Assembly (NCBI RefSeq): GCF_014650775.1
Contig: NZ_BMVP01000002.1
Coordinates: 496,001-560,000, forward strand
Source of the DNA: Streptomyces cirratus
GTDB lineage: Bacteria > Actinomycetota > Actinomycetes > Streptomycetales > Streptomycetaceae
Direction of reading: 5' to 3'
Length of the DNA: 64,000 bases
Shown: in pieces, positions 53,831-63,814 of the stretch
How positions within the stretch are numbered: the first letter of the stretch is position 1
How the letters are laid out: each line of letters begins with the position of its first letter
The notes under the pieces: model-generated
What the model was told of the DNA's origin: nothing
What the model saw: the letters and a program-made list of their open reading frames with translations, nothing else
Database searches by the model: none
Program-made: the position numbers and the translations under genes

Positions 53831-54033
53831 CGGAGCGCACCTTTCTGTACGACGACGGCCGGGATGTGAGGGTGCTGGAACTCTATCGGTACGTCGACAT
53901 ATTGAGCAGAGCGGGTCACTTATGAGCGGAATATCGGTCAGGGTGTTGGCCTGAGCGGACATCTTGCGCCTTCGGCGGCGGCTTCGCCCGTCGCCGCGCC
54001 CTACCCCGGCGGTGATCGCTCCCGCCCATGCGG

Positions 54034-54039
54034 GACTAT
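54034..54039 (+). promoter_or_regulatory. Possible -10 element for the DUF4245 gene
   Basis: GACTAT ends six bases before the GTG at 54046. It keeps the conserved second A and sixth T but not the first T, so it is weaker than the other leaderless promoters here. Confidence 0.35.
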
Positions 54040-54045
54040 GGAGCC

Positions 54046-54573
54046 GTGGCAGGTATGAAGGGCAAGCAGACGGTCTTGGACATGGTCCGGTCGCTGGCGG
54101 TGATCGGTGTCGTCGTGGCGGGGGTCTACATGTTCGTCCCGCATGACGAGAACGCCGATCCGACGCACGTGGTCGACTACCGGGTGGAGACGGCGACGGC
54201 CCGGCGCGCGGCTCCGTATCCGGTCGCGGCGCCCGTGGGGCTGCCGGCCGAGTGGCGGGCGACCTCCGTGTCCTTCGAGCGCAAGAACGCCAATGCCTGG
54301 CACCTGGGCTTCCTCGACCCGGACAAGCAGTACGTGGCGGTGGAGCAGTCCAGCGACGCCTCCGCCAAGAACGTCGCCAAGGTGACGCAGCAGGCCAAGC
54401 CCACCGGGCAGTCGCAGCAGGTCGGCGGCCAGAGCTGGGAGCGCTGGGACGGCGACAAGTACGACGCGCTGGTGCGCCAGGAGCAGGGCCACGTCACGGT
54501 GGTGACGGGGACGGTCTCCTTCGAGCAGCTCGGCGCGATGGCGGCGGCGCTGGAGTACAAGCAGGGGCAGTAG
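54046..54573 (+). CDS. DUF4245 membrane-anchored protein
   Basis: The 175-residue protein has one N-terminal transmembrane helix (about 12-32; [17 protein letters not shown]) followed by [16 protein letters not shown] and an extracytoplasmic domain with [28 protein letters not shown] and [10 protein letters not shown]. It is the DUF4245 type widespread in actinobacteria; function unknown. The start is either GTG 54046 with a possible -10 at leaderless distance, or ATG 54028 without any ribosome binding site. I prefer the former. Confidence 0.8.
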   Translation: MAGMKGKQTVLDMVRSLAVIGVVVAGVYMFVPHDENADPTHVVDYRVETATARRAAPYPVAAPVGLPAEWRATSVSFERKNANAWHLGFLDPDKQYVAVEQSSDASAKNVAKVTQQAKPTGQSQQVGGQSWERWDGDKYDALVRQEQGHVTVVTGTVSFEQLGAMAAALEYKQGQ

Positions 54574-54646
54574 CCCGGGGCCGGTGGCCCGGGGGCGGTG
54601 GCCCGGTGGTTCAGCCGGAGCCGGTAGCCGCCCCGGCGGACATGCG

Positions 54647-54685
54647 AGAGGCCGCCCGTCCCGTCATCCGGGGTGGGCGGCCTCT
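54647..54685. terminator. Convergent 11-bp hairpin between DUF4245 and nitroreductase genes
   Basis: AGAGGCCGCCC (54647-54657) and GGGCGGCCTCT (54675-54685) pair perfectly with a 17-base loop. Confidence 0.6.
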
Positions 54686-54704
54686 GGCGTTGCTGCGGGC
54701 GGGC

Positions 54705-55295
54705 TCAGACGGTCGTGATGACCTGGTCGAACTCCAGGCGCGGGGAGCGCGGGAACCAGGCGTCCTCGCCCGGCTTGCCGATGTTGACGACCATCAGCGG
54801 GGTGTGGTCGGCGTCCAGGAACTCCTTCTGGACACCGGCGAAGTCCAGGCCGGTCATCGGGCCGGCGGCCAGACCGGCGGCGCGGACGCCGATGATGAAG
54901 TAGCCGGCCTGCAGCGCGGCGTTCAGCAGGGCGGCCTGCTCGCGGACCGGGCGCTCGGAGAAGAAGGCGTCCTTGGCCTGCGGGAAGTGCGGCAGGAGCT
55001 GCGGCAGCTCCTCGTGGAACTCGTTGTCGGCGGAGAGGATCGCGACCAGCGGGGCGGACGCGGTCTTGGCCTGGTTGCCCTCGGCCATGTGCTTCACGAG
55101 GCGCTCGCGGGCCTCGGGGGAGCGGACCAGGGTGATGCGCAGCGGCGTCTGGTTGAAGGCGGTGGGACCGTACTTCACCAGGTCGTAGATCGCCTGGACC
55201 TGCTCGTCGGTCACCGGCTCGTCGGAGAAGGTGTTGGCGGTGCGGGCCTCGCGGAACAGCAGGTCCTGAGCGGCGGCATCGAGAACGAGAGACAT
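54705..55295 (-). CDS. Nitroreductase family protein (malonic semialdehyde reductase RutE-like)
   Basis: The 196-residue flavoprotein has the RutE/HadB pattern: LLFREARTANTFSDEPVTDEQ, YDLVKYGPTAFNQTPLRITLV (FMN contact region), and GVRAAGLAAGPMTGLDFAGVQ. It reduces a small aldehyde or nitro substrate with NAD(P)H. ATG at 55295 with AAGG upstream. The AT-rich palindrome at 55353 lies about 60 bases upstream and suggests MarR-type control by a regulator encoded elsewhere. Confidence 0.9.
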   Translation of the reverse strand: MSLVLDAAAQDLLFREARTANTFSDEPVTDEQVQAIYDLVKYGPTAFNQTPLRITLVRSPEARERLVKHMAEGNQAKTASAPLVAILSADNEFHEELPQLLPHFPQAKDAFFSERPVREQAALLNAALQAGYFIIGVRAAGLAAGPMTGLDFAGVQKEFLDADHTPLMVVNIGKPGEDAWFPRSPRLEFDQVITTV

Positions 55296-55352
55296 CGGAA
55301 AGCCTTCTTCTATGCGGAGGTGAAGCGCGATGTCTCCGACCCTACGCAAAAA

Positions 55353-55370
55353 TAGATGAATTTTCAACTA
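55353..55370. promoter_or_regulatory. 18-bp AT-rich near-palindrome upstream of the nitroreductase gene
   Basis: TAGATGAATTTTCAACTA has arms TAGATGAA/TTCAACTA with one mismatch around TT. Sites of the TAGTTGAA-N2-TTCAACTA type are bound by MarR/DUF24-family regulators. It lies 58-75 bases before the start codon in otherwise GC-rich DNA. Confidence 0.55.
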
Positions 55371-55454
55371 AATCTGCTCGGGGTGACCGGGATCACTCGG
55401 CGCTGCCGCCCCCGGCGCCCGGCCCGGGCGCGGGCCGCGAGGCCGCCGCGGGGG

Positions 55455-55694
55455 TCACTCCCCCCGGCCGCCCTCGGCGCCCTCGTCGCCCCGGTCCCGC
55501 TCGGCAAGCGCCGAATCGAGCCGTGCCCGTGCGCCTTCCAGCCAGTGCCGGCACACCTTCGCCAGCTCCTCGCCCCGCTCCCAGAGCGCGAGCGAGTCCT
55601 CCAGCGAGGTCCCGCCGGCCTCCAGCTTGCGGACGACCTCGATGAGCTCGTCCCGGGCCTGCTCGTAACCCAGCGCCGTATCGGCCTCAGCCAT
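55455..55694 (-). CDS. xseB: Exodeoxyribonuclease VII small subunit XseB
   Basis: The 79-residue protein has the XseB pattern: YEQARDELIEVVRKLEAGG, the LEDSLALWERGEELAKVC helix, then a charged tail (DRGDEGAEGGRGE). It binds XseA to form the exonuclease that degrades single-stranded DNA and acts in repair. The ATG at 55694 follows AAGGTGGG. It lies 80 bases downstream of xseA on the same strand. Confidence 0.93.
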   Translation of the reverse strand: MAEADTALGYEQARDELIEVVRKLEAGGTSLEDSLALWERGEELAKVCRHWLEGARARLDSALAERDRGDEGAEGGRGE

Positions 55695-55774
55695 TCCCGT
55701 CCCACCTTCTGTGCCTCGACTCGGTTCCTGCTTGATTTCCGGTACAGCGGACCGTGCGCTGAGCCGGCGCCCCG

Positions 55775-57022
55775 TCAATCGGCGTCCACCGGGGCCCCTC
55801 GGTCCGCGTCCGCATCACCTTCCACGCGTACGGAGAACTCCCCGGCCGCCACCCTCGCGCGCAGGACGTCCCCCGCCCCGACCTCCTGCGGCGAGCGCAC
55901 CACGTGCCCGTCGGCCCGCTGGAGCACCGCGTACCCGCGCTCCAAGGTGGCCGCCGGGGACAGCGCCACGACCCGGGCCCGGGTGTGCGTCAGCTCCGAG
56001 TCCGCCCGGTCCAGCAGGTGCCCCAGCGTCCGCCGGCTGCGCGCCAGCAGCGCCTCCACCTCCGCCTCCCGCGTCTCCACCATCCGCTGCGGGTGCACGA
56101 ACACCGGCCGGCCCAGCGCATGGGTGAGCCCGCGCTCCTCCCGGTCGAGCAGCCCCCGCAGCGCGCGCAGGCCCCGGCCCTGGAGCTGGCGCACCCGCTC
56201 CAGTTCCTCGCCGACGTCCGGGACCACCTTCTTCGCCGCGTCCGTGGGCGTGGAGGCCCGCAGGTCCGCGACCAGGTCGAGCAGGGGGGAGTCCGGCTCG
56301 TGCCCGATCGCCGAGACGACGGGGGTACGGGCGGCCGCGACCGCGCGCACGACCTCCTCGTCGGAGAACGGCAGCAGGTCCTCCACGCTCCCGCCGCCGC
56401 GCGCCACGATGATCACGTCGACCTCGTCCAGGGCGTCGAGTTCCTTGACCGCCTGGATCACCTGGGGCACCGCGTTCACCCCCTGCACGGCGACGTTGCG
56501 CACCTCGAAGCGGACCGCCGGCCACCGGCGCCGCGCGTTCTCCAGCACGTCCCGTTCGGCCGCCGACGCCCGCCCCACCACCAGCCCGATCAGCTGCGGC
56601 AGGAAAGGCAGCGGGCGCTTGCGGTCCAGCGCGAACAGGCCCTCCGAGGCCAGCGAGCGCTTGAGCTTCTCCAGGCGCGCCAGCAGCTCACCGATGCCGA
56701 CCGGCCGAATCTCCGTGGCCCGCAGCGACAGCTGCCCGCGCGGCGCGTACCACTCCGGCTTGGCCCGTACGACGACGCGCGCGCCCTCCGAAACGGCGTC
56801 CGCGACATCGTCGTAGACCTGCCGGAAGCAGGTGACGCTGAGCGAGATGTCGTGCGACGGGTCGCGGAGCGTCAGGAAGACCACCCCCGCCCCCGGCCGC
56901 CGGGACAGCTGCGTGATCTGGCCCTCCACCCACACCTGTCCGAGCCGGTCGATCCAGCCCCCGATGAGCCGGGACACCTGACCGACCGGCAGCGGCGCCT
57001 CGGCCGACGTATTCAGACCCAT
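55775..57022 (-). CDS. xseA: Exodeoxyribonuclease VII large subunit XseA
   Basis: The 415-residue protein has the N-terminal OB-fold ([37 protein letters not shown]) and the exonuclease domain with [40 protein letters not shown] and [21 protein letters not shown]. With XseB it forms exonuclease VII. The ATG at 57022 has no ribosome binding site, but TAGCCT lies exactly six bases upstream, so the transcript is probably leaderless. Confidence 0.95.
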   Translation of the reverse strand: MGLNTSAEAPLPVGQVSRLIGGWIDRLGQVWVEGQITQLSRRPGAGVVFLTLRDPSHDISLSVTCFRQVYDDVADAVSEGARVVVRAKPEWYAPRGQLSLRATEIRPVGIGELLARLEKLKRSLASEGLFALDRKRPLPFLPQLIGLVVGRASAAERDVLENARRRWPAVRFEVRNVAVQGVNAVPQVIQAVKELDALDEVDVIIVARGGGSVEDLLPFSDEEVVRAVAAARTPVVSAIGHEPDSPLLDLVADLRASTPTDAAKKVVPDVGEELERVRQLQGRGLRALRGLLDREERGLTHALGRPVFVHPQRMVETREAEVEALLARSRRTLGHLLDRADSELTHTRARVVALSPAATLERGYAVLQRADGHVVRSPQEVGAGDVLRARVAAGEFSVRVEGDADADRGAPVDAD

Positions 57023-57028
57023 GCAGGC

Positions 57029-57034
57029 AGGCTA
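57029..57034 (-). promoter_or_regulatory. -10 element TAGCCT for leaderless xseA mRNA
   Basis: On the minus strand: TAGCCT, GCCTGC, ATG. The predicted transcription start is the start codon. Confidence 0.5.
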
Positions 57035-58426
57035 TCCGCCCGGACCGACACCGGTGCGGGGCCCGGTCCCCCGATCCGGCTCACGTCGGCCCCGCTGCGC
57101 CACCAGCACCCCCAGCCCCACCACCAGCCACACCGCCCCCACGACCTGCGCCGTCCAGGCCGCCTCGACGATCACCGCGACGGTCACCGCGGCCCCCAGC
57201 ACCGGGACGACCAGGTGCAGCCACCAGTTCGGTGCCCCGCTCCCGCGCCGTACGACGAACCACCCCACCACCGAGGCGTGCAGCAGCGTGAACGCCACCA
57301 GCGCCCCGATGTCCACCACCGACACCAGGTGGTCGAGGCCGTCGTCGCGCCGGGCCGCCCACACCGCCGCGACCAGCGTCACCGTCGCCGCCACCAGCAG
57401 GGCCGGCCGGGGCGTCCCGCCGGAGGTCCCCGCCAGCACCCGCGGCAGCCGCCGCTCCCGGGCCATCGCGAACACCAGCCGGCCCGCCGCAGCCTGCCCC
57501 GCCAGCGCCGCGAAGGCCGCCCCGATCGCCTTGCTCGCCGCGACCAGGTCGTGCAGCCAGGTCCCGGCCGCCGACTGCACCGCGGTGTAGAAGGCCGCCC
57601 CTTGCGACGACGGGTCGGCCGCCAGCTCCGCCGAGGACACCGGCATCAGCAGCGCCGCCAGGTAGCTCTGCGCGACGAACAGCACCCCGACCAGCGCCAG
57701 GCAGAACAGCACCGCCCGCGCGACCCGCTCCGAGCCCCCGGTCACCTCCTCCGCGAAGGACGCGATGGCGTCGAAGCCCAGGTACGACAGGACCGCCACC
57801 GACACGGCGCCGAGCACCGCGGCCACCGAGAAGCCCAGCGAGCCGTCGCCGGTCAGCGGGGACAGCCAGCCGCGTCGCGCGCCGCCCTCGGCCAGCACGG
57901 TGACCGCCGCGACCACGAACACCAGCAGCACCAGGATCTCCATCGCCAGCACGGCGAAGCCGACGCGCGCGGCCGCCCGTACGCCCCACAGGTTCAGCAA
58001 GGTGGTCACCACCACGGCCAGCGCCGTCCACACCCACCGGGACACCTCCGGGACCAGGGCGTTCATCGCGATGCCGGAGAAGAGGTAGGCGACGGCCGGG
58101 ATCAGCAGGTAGTCCAGCATCGCCATCCACCCCGCGATCAGCCCCGGCCCCTCACCCAGCCCCCGGCGGGCGTACGTGAACACCGACCCCGCCCGCGGGT
58201 CCACCCGCACCATCTGGGCGTAGGAGGAGGCGGTGAAGGCCATCGCGACGGTCGCGGCGACGTAGACCAGGGCGACCGCACCGTGCGACTTGGCGTCGAG
58301 CGTCCCGAAGACCCCGACCGGTGCCATCGGGGCGATGAAGAGCAGCCCGTAGACGACCAGGTCCCGGAAGCCGAGGGTCCGCCGCAGGGCGGTGGGCGCC
58401 GTGGGGGTGTCCGTCGCGGACGCCAT
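57032..58426 (-). CDS. APC-family amino acid permease
   Basis: The 464-residue integral membrane protein has 12 or so hydrophobic segments with the APC pattern: [24 protein letters not shown] at the N-terminus, [22 protein letters not shown], then [19 protein letters not shown] and a long internal loop region. Transport of amino acids or an amine by cation-coupled uptake is expected; specificity is unknown. The ATG at 58426 follows GGAGGAA. The stop overlaps the xseA promoter region. Confidence 0.88.
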   Translation of the reverse strand: MASATDTPTAPTALRRTLGFRDLVVYGLLFIAPMAPVGVFGTLDAKSHGAVALVYVAATVAMAFTASSYAQMVRVDPRAGSVFTYARRGLGEGPGLIAGWMAMLDYLLIPAVAYLFSGIAMNALVPEVSRWVWTALAVVVTTLLNLWGVRAAARVGFAVLAMEILVLLVFVVAAVTVLAEGGARRGWLSPLTGDGSLGFSVAAVLGAVSVAVLSYLGFDAIASFAEEVTGGSERVARAVLFCLALVGVLFVAQSYLAALLMPVSSAELAADPSSQGAAFYTAVQSAAGTWLHDLVAASKAIGAAFAALAGQAAAGRLVFAMARERRLPRVLAGTSGGTPRPALLVAATVTLVAAVWAARRDDGLDHLVSVVDIGALVAFTLLHASVVGWFVVRRGSGAPNWWLHLVVPVLGAAVTVAVIVEAAWTAQVVGAVWLVVGLGVLVAQRGRREPDRGTGPRTGVGPGG

Positions 58427-58508
58427 CGTTCCTCCGGGGGGTAGTCGGCACGTACGTGCGACCCAGTCTGTGCCGAACGGGCGACGACCGGCCTGCCGGA
58501 GACCCCCG

Positions 58509-58514
58509 TACGAT
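58509..58514 (+). promoter_or_regulatory. -10 element TACGAT for leaderless ispH mRNA
   Basis: TACGAT, seven bases, then ATG at 58522. No Shine-Dalgarno is present upstream of that ATG other than the GGAG within the spacer, and the promoter leaves no room for a leader. Confidence 0.55.
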
Positions 58515-58521
58515 GGAGCAC

Positions 58522-59553
58522 ATGACTGCTCCCGCCCCTGCTCCCGCTTCCCGCCGCGTCCTGCTCGCCGCCCCGCGCGGCTACTGCGCGGGTGTCGACC
58601 GAGCCGTGATCGCCGTTGAGAAAGCCCTCGAGCAGTACGGCGCGCCGGTCTACGTACGCCACGAGATCGTGCACAACAAGTACGTGGTGCAGACGCTGGA
58701 GAAGAAGGGCGCCATCTTCGTCGAGCGGACGGAGGAGGTCCCCGAGGGCTCCATCGTCATGTTCTCCGCGCACGGGGTGGCCCCGGTGGTCCACGAGGAG
58801 GCGGCGCGCGGCAAGCTCGCGACGATCGACGCGACCTGCCCGCTGGTCACCAAGGTGCACAAGGAAGCCATCCGCTACGCGAACGAGGACTTCGACATCC
58901 TCCTCATCGGCCACGAGGGCCACGAGGAGGTCATCGGCACCTCTGGCGAGGCCCCCGACCACATCACGATCGTGGACGGCCCGCACGACGTGGAGAAGGT
59001 GACCGTCCGGGACGAGTCGAAGGTCGTCTGGCTGTCGCAGACCACCCTCTCCGTGGACGAGACGATGGAGACGGTCGACGCGCTCAAGACCAAGTTCCCG
59101 CTGCTCGTCTCGCCGCCGAGCGACGACATCTGCTACGCCACCTCCAACCGGCAGGCCGCCGTCAAGCAGATGGGCGCCGACTCCGACCTGGTCATCGTCG
59201 TCGGCTCCAAGAACTCCTCTAACTCCATCCGCCTGGTCGAGGTCGCCCTGGACGCGGGCGCGGGCGCCGCGTACCTGGTGGACTTCGCGAGCGAGATCGA
59301 CGAGGCCTGGCTGGAGGGCGTCACCACGGTCGGTCTGACCTCGGGCGCCTCGGTGCCGGAGGTGCTGGTCGAGGAGGTGCTGGAGTGGCTGGCGCAGCGT
59401 GGCTACGGGGACGTGGAGATCGTCAAGACGGCCGAGGAGTCGATCGTCTTCTCGCTGCCGAAGGAGCTGCGCCGTGACCTGCGCGCCGAGGCGGCCGAGC
59501 TGATCGCCGGCCGCGGCGGGGCCGCGGAGGACACGAACACCGCCGACGAGTAG
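58522..59553 (+). CDS. ispH: 4-hydroxy-3-methylbut-2-enyl diphosphate reductase IspH (LytB)
   Basis: The 343-residue iron-sulfur enzyme catalyses the last step of the MEP pathway, giving isopentenyl and dimethylallyl diphosphate. The three cluster Cys residues are in [20 protein letters not shown] and [21 protein letters not shown] and [11 protein letters not shown] carry substrate-binding histidines. A longer start at ATG 58513 overlaps the -10 element, so I use 58522. The product supplies the prenyl transferase at 31220. ppgK follows 33 bases later with its own promoter. Confidence 0.95.
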   Translation: MTAPAPAPASRRVLLAAPRGYCAGVDRAVIAVEKALEQYGAPVYVRHEIVHNKYVVQTLEKKGAIFVERTEEVPEGSIVMFSAHGVAPVVHEEAARGKLATIDATCPLVTKVHKEAIRYANEDFDILLIGHEGHEEVIGTSGEAPDHITIVDGPHDVEKVTVRDESKVVWLSQTTLSVDETMETVDALKTKFPLLVSPPSDDICYATSNRQAAVKQMGADSDLVIVVGSKNSSNSIRLVEVALDAGAGAAYLVDFASEIDEAWLEGVTTVGLTSGASVPEVLVEEVLEWLAQRGYGDVEIVKTAEESIVFSLPKELRRDLRAEAAELIAGRGGAAEDTNTADE

Positions 59554-59574
59554 GCCACGGGCCGCGCCGTTCTC

Positions 59575-59580
59575 TACGGT
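59575..59580 (+). promoter_or_regulatory. -10 element TACGGT for leaderless ppgK mRNA
   Basis: TACGGT, six bases, ATG. It lies 21 bases beyond the ispH stop, so ppgK can be transcribed independently. Confidence 0.55.
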
Positions 59581-59586
59581 GGTCGC

Positions 59587-60330
59587 ATGGAGATCTTCGG
59601 CGTGGACATCGGCGGAACCGGCATCAAGGGCGCTCCCGTGGACCTGGACCGCGGCGAGCCGGTGCACGAACGACTCAAACTTCCGACACCGCACCCGGCC
59701 ACTCCCGAGGGGGTGGCCGACGTCGTGGTCGAGGTCGTCCGCCACTTCGAGTGGGACGGCCCGGTCGGCGTCACCTTTCCCGGCGTCGTCACGGACGGCG
59801 TCACGCGCACCGCGGCCAACATGGACCCCGCCTGGGTGGGCATGGACACGGCGGGCCTGCTCACGAGCCGGCTGGGTGGGCGCCCGGTCACGGTGCTGAA
59901 CGACGCGGACGCGGCCGGGGTCGCGGAGATGACGTACGGCGCCGGCCGCGGCCGTGACGGCACCGTCATCCTGCTGACGCTGGGCACGGGCATCGGCAGC
60001 GCCCTCTTCACGGACGGCCGGCTGGTCGCGAACACCGAGCTGGGGCACCTGGAGCTGCACGGCCACGACGCGGAGAAGCGGGCCTCGGTGAAGGCCAAGG
60101 AGGACGCGGACATGACGTGGGAGCGCTGGGCACGGCGCGTACAGAAGTACCTGGCGCACGTGGAGATGCTGTTCTCCCCGCAGCTGTTCATCATCGGCGG
60201 CGGTGTCAGCCGCAAGCCCGAGAAGTTCCTCCCGCTGATCGAGGGCATCCGGGCGGAGATCGTCCCGGCGCAGCTGCAGAACAACGCGGGCATCGTCGGT
60301 GCGGCGATGGCGGCGCGCCCGGCGGCGTAG
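59587..60330 (+). CDS. ppgK: Polyphosphate glucokinase PpgK (ROK family)
   Basis: The 247-residue ROK kinase has the phosphate-binding [17 protein letters not shown], the [12 protein letters not shown] catalytic region, [10 protein letters not shown] and NTELGHLEL. The Cys-rich zinc motif of many ROK proteins is absent, as is usual for PpgK. It phosphorylates glucose using polyphosphate, and possibly ATP. ATG at 59587 lies exactly six bases after TACGGT and lacks a ribosome binding site. Confidence 0.93.
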   Translation: MEIFGVDIGGTGIKGAPVDLDRGEPVHERLKLPTPHPATPEGVADVVVEVVRHFEWDGPVGVTFPGVVTDGVTRTAANMDPAWVGMDTAGLLTSRLGGRPVTVLNDADAAGVAEMTYGAGRGRDGTVILLTLGTGIGSALFTDGRLVANTELGHLELHGHDAEKRASVKAKEDADMTWERWARRVQKYLAHVEMLFSPQLFIIGGGVSRKPEKFLPLIEGIRAEIVPAQLQNNAGIVGAAMAARPAA

Positions 60331-60350
60331 GCCGGTCGTGCGGGGGGTGC

Positions 60351-60851
60351 CTAGGCCACGCGCCTGGGCAGCCTCCGCTTCCCGATCAGCACGGCCTTGC
60401 GCACCAGCGCGATCAGCGCGGCGATCACCGTGCCCGCGTACAGCCACCCGGCGTGCAGGGACAGGGCCGACACGATGCCCATCAGCTCCCCGCCGAAGCC
60501 GCCCGAGCCCCCCGAGACGGGCCAGACGCCGACGGCGAAGGCGATCGGCACGGAGACCGGCGCGGTGATCAGGTCCGCCGGGCGCACCCAGAGCGCGGTG
60601 GCGGCGGCGACGGGCAGGAAGAGCAGCCCGTACGCGAACAGCGAGGAGCCGAACAGCAGCCAGTCGATCCCGCCGACCAGCACCATCGCGGCGCACGCGA
60701 ACAGCCCCCCGCCGAGCCCGGTCAGCCGGGGCCGCGGCAGCCGCCGTACGGGTGCCGGCCGCGGCGGCCGGGACGTCCGGGGCCGGCGCGCGGGGCGCTT
60801 CGTCCCGTACCGCTCGCCGCTGCTGTACTGCTCCACCCTGTATGGCTCCAC
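60351..60851 (-). CDS. DUF6542-type small membrane protein
   Basis: The 166-residue protein has a long Arg/Pro-rich cytoplasmic N-terminus (1-45) and about four hydrophobic segments (ACAAMVLVGGIDWLLFG, LFLPVAAATALWV, VSVPIAFAVGVWPV, AGWLYAGTVIAALIALV), ending in a basic tail. It resembles the DUF6542 family; function unknown. The GTG at 60851 has TAGTTT six bases upstream and no ribosome binding site. It converges on ppgK with 20 bases between stops and is divergent from ychF. Confidence 0.75.
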   Translation of the reverse strand: MEPYRVEQYSSGERYGTKRPARRPRTSRPPRPAPVRRLPRPRLTGLGGGLFACAAMVLVGGIDWLLFGSSLFAYGLLFLPVAAATALWVRPADLITAPVSVPIAFAVGVWPVSGGSGGFGGELMGIVSALSLHAGWLYAGTVIAALIALVRKAVLIGKRRLPRRVA

Positions 60852-60857
60852 GGCACC

Positions 60858-60863
60858 AAACTA
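60858..60863 (-). promoter_or_regulatory. -10 element TAGTTT for leaderless DUF6542 mRNA
   Basis: On the minus strand TAGTTT, GGTGCC, GTG. Perfect TANNNT at leaderless spacing. Confidence 0.5.
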
Positions 60864-60925
60864 GGCGGGACGGGCCCTCCGGCGCCGCCTGGACACGCGT
60901 ACATCGAGCGCCGCTCAGCGGAAAG

Positions 60926-60931
60926 TAAACT
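60926..60931 (+). promoter_or_regulatory. Probable -10 element TAAACT of ychF
   Basis: TAAACT in GGAAAGTAAACTGTCAGG, about 55 bases before the ychF start, is the most promoter-like hexamer in the gap. Unlike its neighbours this gene has a normal leader with GGGAAG. Confidence 0.4.
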
Positions 60932-60986
60932 GTCAGGTGGCCCATGCCCGGGCCGCCGCCCCCTCCAGCTACGGGAAGTCGCCAAC

Positions 60987-62075
<1,089 letters not shown>

Positions 62076-62087
62076 TGGTGTGCATAC

Positions 62088-62117
62088 TGCACGTTAGTTT
62101 CTGACTCGAAACGTGCA
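62088..62117 (+). repeat. 8-bp inverted repeat just past ychF
   Basis: TGCACGTT (62088-62095) and AACGTGCA (62110-62117) pair perfectly with a 14-base loop. It begins 12 bases after the ychF stop and precedes the stronger hairpin at 62123. Confidence 0.4.
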
Positions 62118-62122
62118 GGCCA

Positions 62123-62156
62123 GAAGGGGGCGGACTCCGCCGAGTCCGACCCCTTC
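62123..62156. terminator. Hairpin between ychF and the toxin gene
   Basis: Arms 62123-62137 and 62142-62156 are 15 bases with one mismatch and a four-base loop. It is placed between converging ychF and the toxin-antitoxin operon. Confidence 0.65.
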
Positions 62157-62210
62157 GTCGTCACCGTGCTGGATGGGTGCTGGCCATTCTGACGTGGAGT
62201 CAGCGGGTAA

Positions 62211-62474
62211 TCAGGTCCCGTAGACGGTGGACCGGTGTCCCACGTGGACGACCCAGATCACCAGCTCGCCGTTGTCGATCGTGTAGACGACGCGGTAGTC
62301 GCCAACGCGGAGACGGCGTCGTTCCGGCTGTGACACGAGTGCGGTGGTGCTGAAGCCGAGAGGGTCGGTCTCCAGCTCGGTCAGCTTGGCCAGGATGCGC
62401 AGCGCCATGTCGCGGGGGATCTTCCGAAGCTCGGCCTGCGCCTCGGGGCGGAAGACGGTTCGGTACTCACTCAC
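62211..62474 (-). CDS. RelE/ParE-family toxin
   Basis: The 87-residue protein has the RelE fold pattern: a basic helix region RPEAQAELRKIPRDMALRI, then ERRRLRVGDYRVVYTID and LVIWVVHVGHRSTVY. RelE toxins cleave mRNA on the ribosome; ParE forms inhibit gyrase. The Arg/Tyr-rich strand favours a RelE-type RNase. The ATG overlaps the antitoxin stop by eight bases. Monocistronic expression is therefore not expected. Confidence 0.9.
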   Translation of the reverse strand: MSEYRTVFRPEAQAELRKIPRDMALRILAKLTELETDPLGFSTTALVSQPERRRLRVGDYRVVYTIDNGELVIWVVHVGHRSTVYGT

Positions 62475-62736
62475 CGCGCGCCAGCGTCTCCCTCATGATG
62501 TCCTCGATCGGGATGCCGGGTGCTGGGTTGGTCATGCGCTCGTCGATGATCCGATTGATCTCGCGCTCTTCCCACTCCTGGTACTTGCGCAGCACCTCGA
62601 TGGAGACGACGGCCGCGACTTCCTTGCCTCGGCGCGTGATCACCGTGGGCACATCGTCGCGGTCTGCACGCTCCACGACCTCCGCCAGGTGTGCTCGCAC
62701 GTCGCGAATGGACTCTACGGGTAGTGGCTGCGTCAT
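62467..62736 (-). CDS. Phd/YefM-family antitoxin
   Basis: The 89-residue protein has a Phd-type N-terminal DNA-binding domain (PVESIRDVRAHLAEVVERAD, DDVPTVITRRGKEVAAVVS) and a C-terminal helix that should wrap the toxin (ERMTNPAPGIPIEDIMRETL). It is encoded first, overlaps the RelE gene by eight bases, and is expected to repress the operon alone and with the toxin. The ATG at 62736 follows TACGCT by seven bases and lacks a ribosome binding site, so the mRNA may be leaderless. The TGTGTACACA palindrome 26 bases upstream is a likely operator. Confidence 0.88.
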   Translation of the reverse strand: MTQPLPVESIRDVRAHLAEVVERADRDDVPTVITRRGKEVAAVVSIEVLRKYQEWEEREINRIIDERMTNPAPGIPIEDIMRETLARGE

Positions 62737-62743
62737 GCGCTCA

Positions 62744-62771
62744 AGCGTACCGAGTGTCCCATGTGTACACA
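62744..62771 (-). promoter_or_regulatory. Toxin-antitoxin promoter with operator palindrome
   Basis: TACGCT (62749-62744) is the -10, seven bases before the ATG. TGTGTACACA (62762-62771) is a perfect 10-bp palindrome in the spacer/-35 position and the natural operator for the antitoxin. Confidence 0.5.
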
Positions 62772-62804
62772 ATGTCGCGGGCGGCCTGCCCTCGCCGCGG
62801 ACGC

Positions 62805-63004
62805 GCGTACTGGATGTTCCGGAGAACCGCGAGCCCCGCAAGTACTTCCAGGTCCGCTGGGTTGACGCCGGCGCCATCCCTGACGCGTTTGTCGACACAC
62901 GGCCGGTGCCCTCCGCCAATATGTGGCGCGGCGCAGGGGTGTTCTTGAACGGCTGGTGGGCTGAGTCGGCGGTGGCTACGGCTGTGGTTTCACTTCCGGT
63001 TTGA
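62805..63004 (+). pseudogene. Possible remnant of a protein-coding gene
   Basis: From about 62805 to 63004 the plus strand has a frame with protein-like composition: LDVPENREPRKYFQVRWVD, then PDAFVDTRPVP and a GWWAESAVATAVV-like end before a TGA. There is no ribosome binding site or start in the right place, and the N-terminal part is missing. It lies next to a toxin-antitoxin pair, where small deletions are common. I cannot name the family; chance is not excluded. Confidence 0.3.
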
Positions 63005-63616
63005 CCTGAGGAGGGATACAGGCCGCGCCTCGGGGTGGCCGGCGAGGGCCCGGCGGATGGTGGCGAGGGGGACGGGGCGCTCGTAGTAGTCCTCGAAGTG
63101 GGCCTGGACGGTCTCGGCGGAGCGGTCGGTGAGGAGGTGGAAGAGGAAGCCGGAGCCGTCCGGGTCCTCGCTGTCGGCGGGGAAGGTGATGGTCGAGCCG
63201 GTGCGCCAGCCGGTGTCGCCGGTTTCCCACCACAGGCATGCGGTGACTCGATGGACGTCGATGCCCTCGTCATGGAAGGCGGGGTCGTCCAGGAGCGGGC
63301 GCAGCGCCGTGGGTACTTCGTCGATGACACCGGGCCAGACCTGCTCGTCGTCCGTCCCGTACGGACTCATCGCCGATTCGTGGTCGAAGCCGCGTATGAG
63401 CATGCCCGCCGGGGTGAAGAGGACGGAGAAGTCGTCCCCCGAGCCGTTCTCCATCTGTGCCGCCTCCGTGCCGGGGCCCCAGGCGGCGTCAAAGGTGTAC
63501 TGGCAGAAACGCGGATCGTCGCCGATCGCGCTGTCCAAGAAGGCCAGTGCGCGCAGGTGGGCGCGGAGTTGGGCCGGTTCGGGCAGGCGGGCGGCAACCT
63601 CGTGCACAGTGCTCAT
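62990..63616 (-). CDS. Hypothetical cytoplasmic protein (208 aa)
   Basis: The 208-residue acidic protein has no signal or membrane segment. It shows a regular alternation of strands and helices (PRFCQYTFDAAWGPG, the ADSEDPDGSGFLFHLL stretch and YYERPVPLATIRRAL near the C-terminus). I do not recognise a family; size and composition would fit an immunity-type or DUF domain. The ATG at 63616 lacks a good ribosome binding site, so the start is uncertain. Codon bias supports a real gene. Confidence 0.6.
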   Translation of the reverse strand: MSTVHEVAARLPEPAQLRAHLRALAFLDSAIGDDPRFCQYTFDAAWGPGTEAAQMENGSGDDFSVLFTPAGMLIRGFDHESAMSPYGTDDEQVWPGVIDEVPTALRPLLDDPAFHDEGIDVHRVTACLWWETGDTGWRTGSTITFPADSEDPDGSGFLFHLLTDRSAETVQAHFEDYYERPVPLATIRRALAGHPEARPVSLLRSNRK

Positions 63617-63814
63617 GACGCCATGGAAGCAGCCGTCACTGACATCCACCTCGGCCCGCACCTCGGGCGGAAGGCCGCCCAGCGGATGCCGTCCGGCTCG
63701 GTCCGGTCCGCCTGACGTTGCAGGCAGGCGCGGTGGGCGCGGCGCAGGGGCGCGACCGAACCGTCGATCTCCAAGGGGCCGGCTCCCGGTCGGTGGAGGC
63801 GGGTGCTTCGGTGG
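63617..63814. other. Intergenic region with no recognised gene
   Basis: About 200 bases between the hypothetical gene and the right-edge gene. I see no promoter or repeat with confidence. Confidence 0.3.

Noticed and set aside
62467..63330. Longer antitoxin with an N-terminal extension
   Set aside because: The frame stays open to the right, but the upstream part is low-complexity and lacks a ribosome binding site; the ATG at 62736 has a -10 element at leaderless distance.
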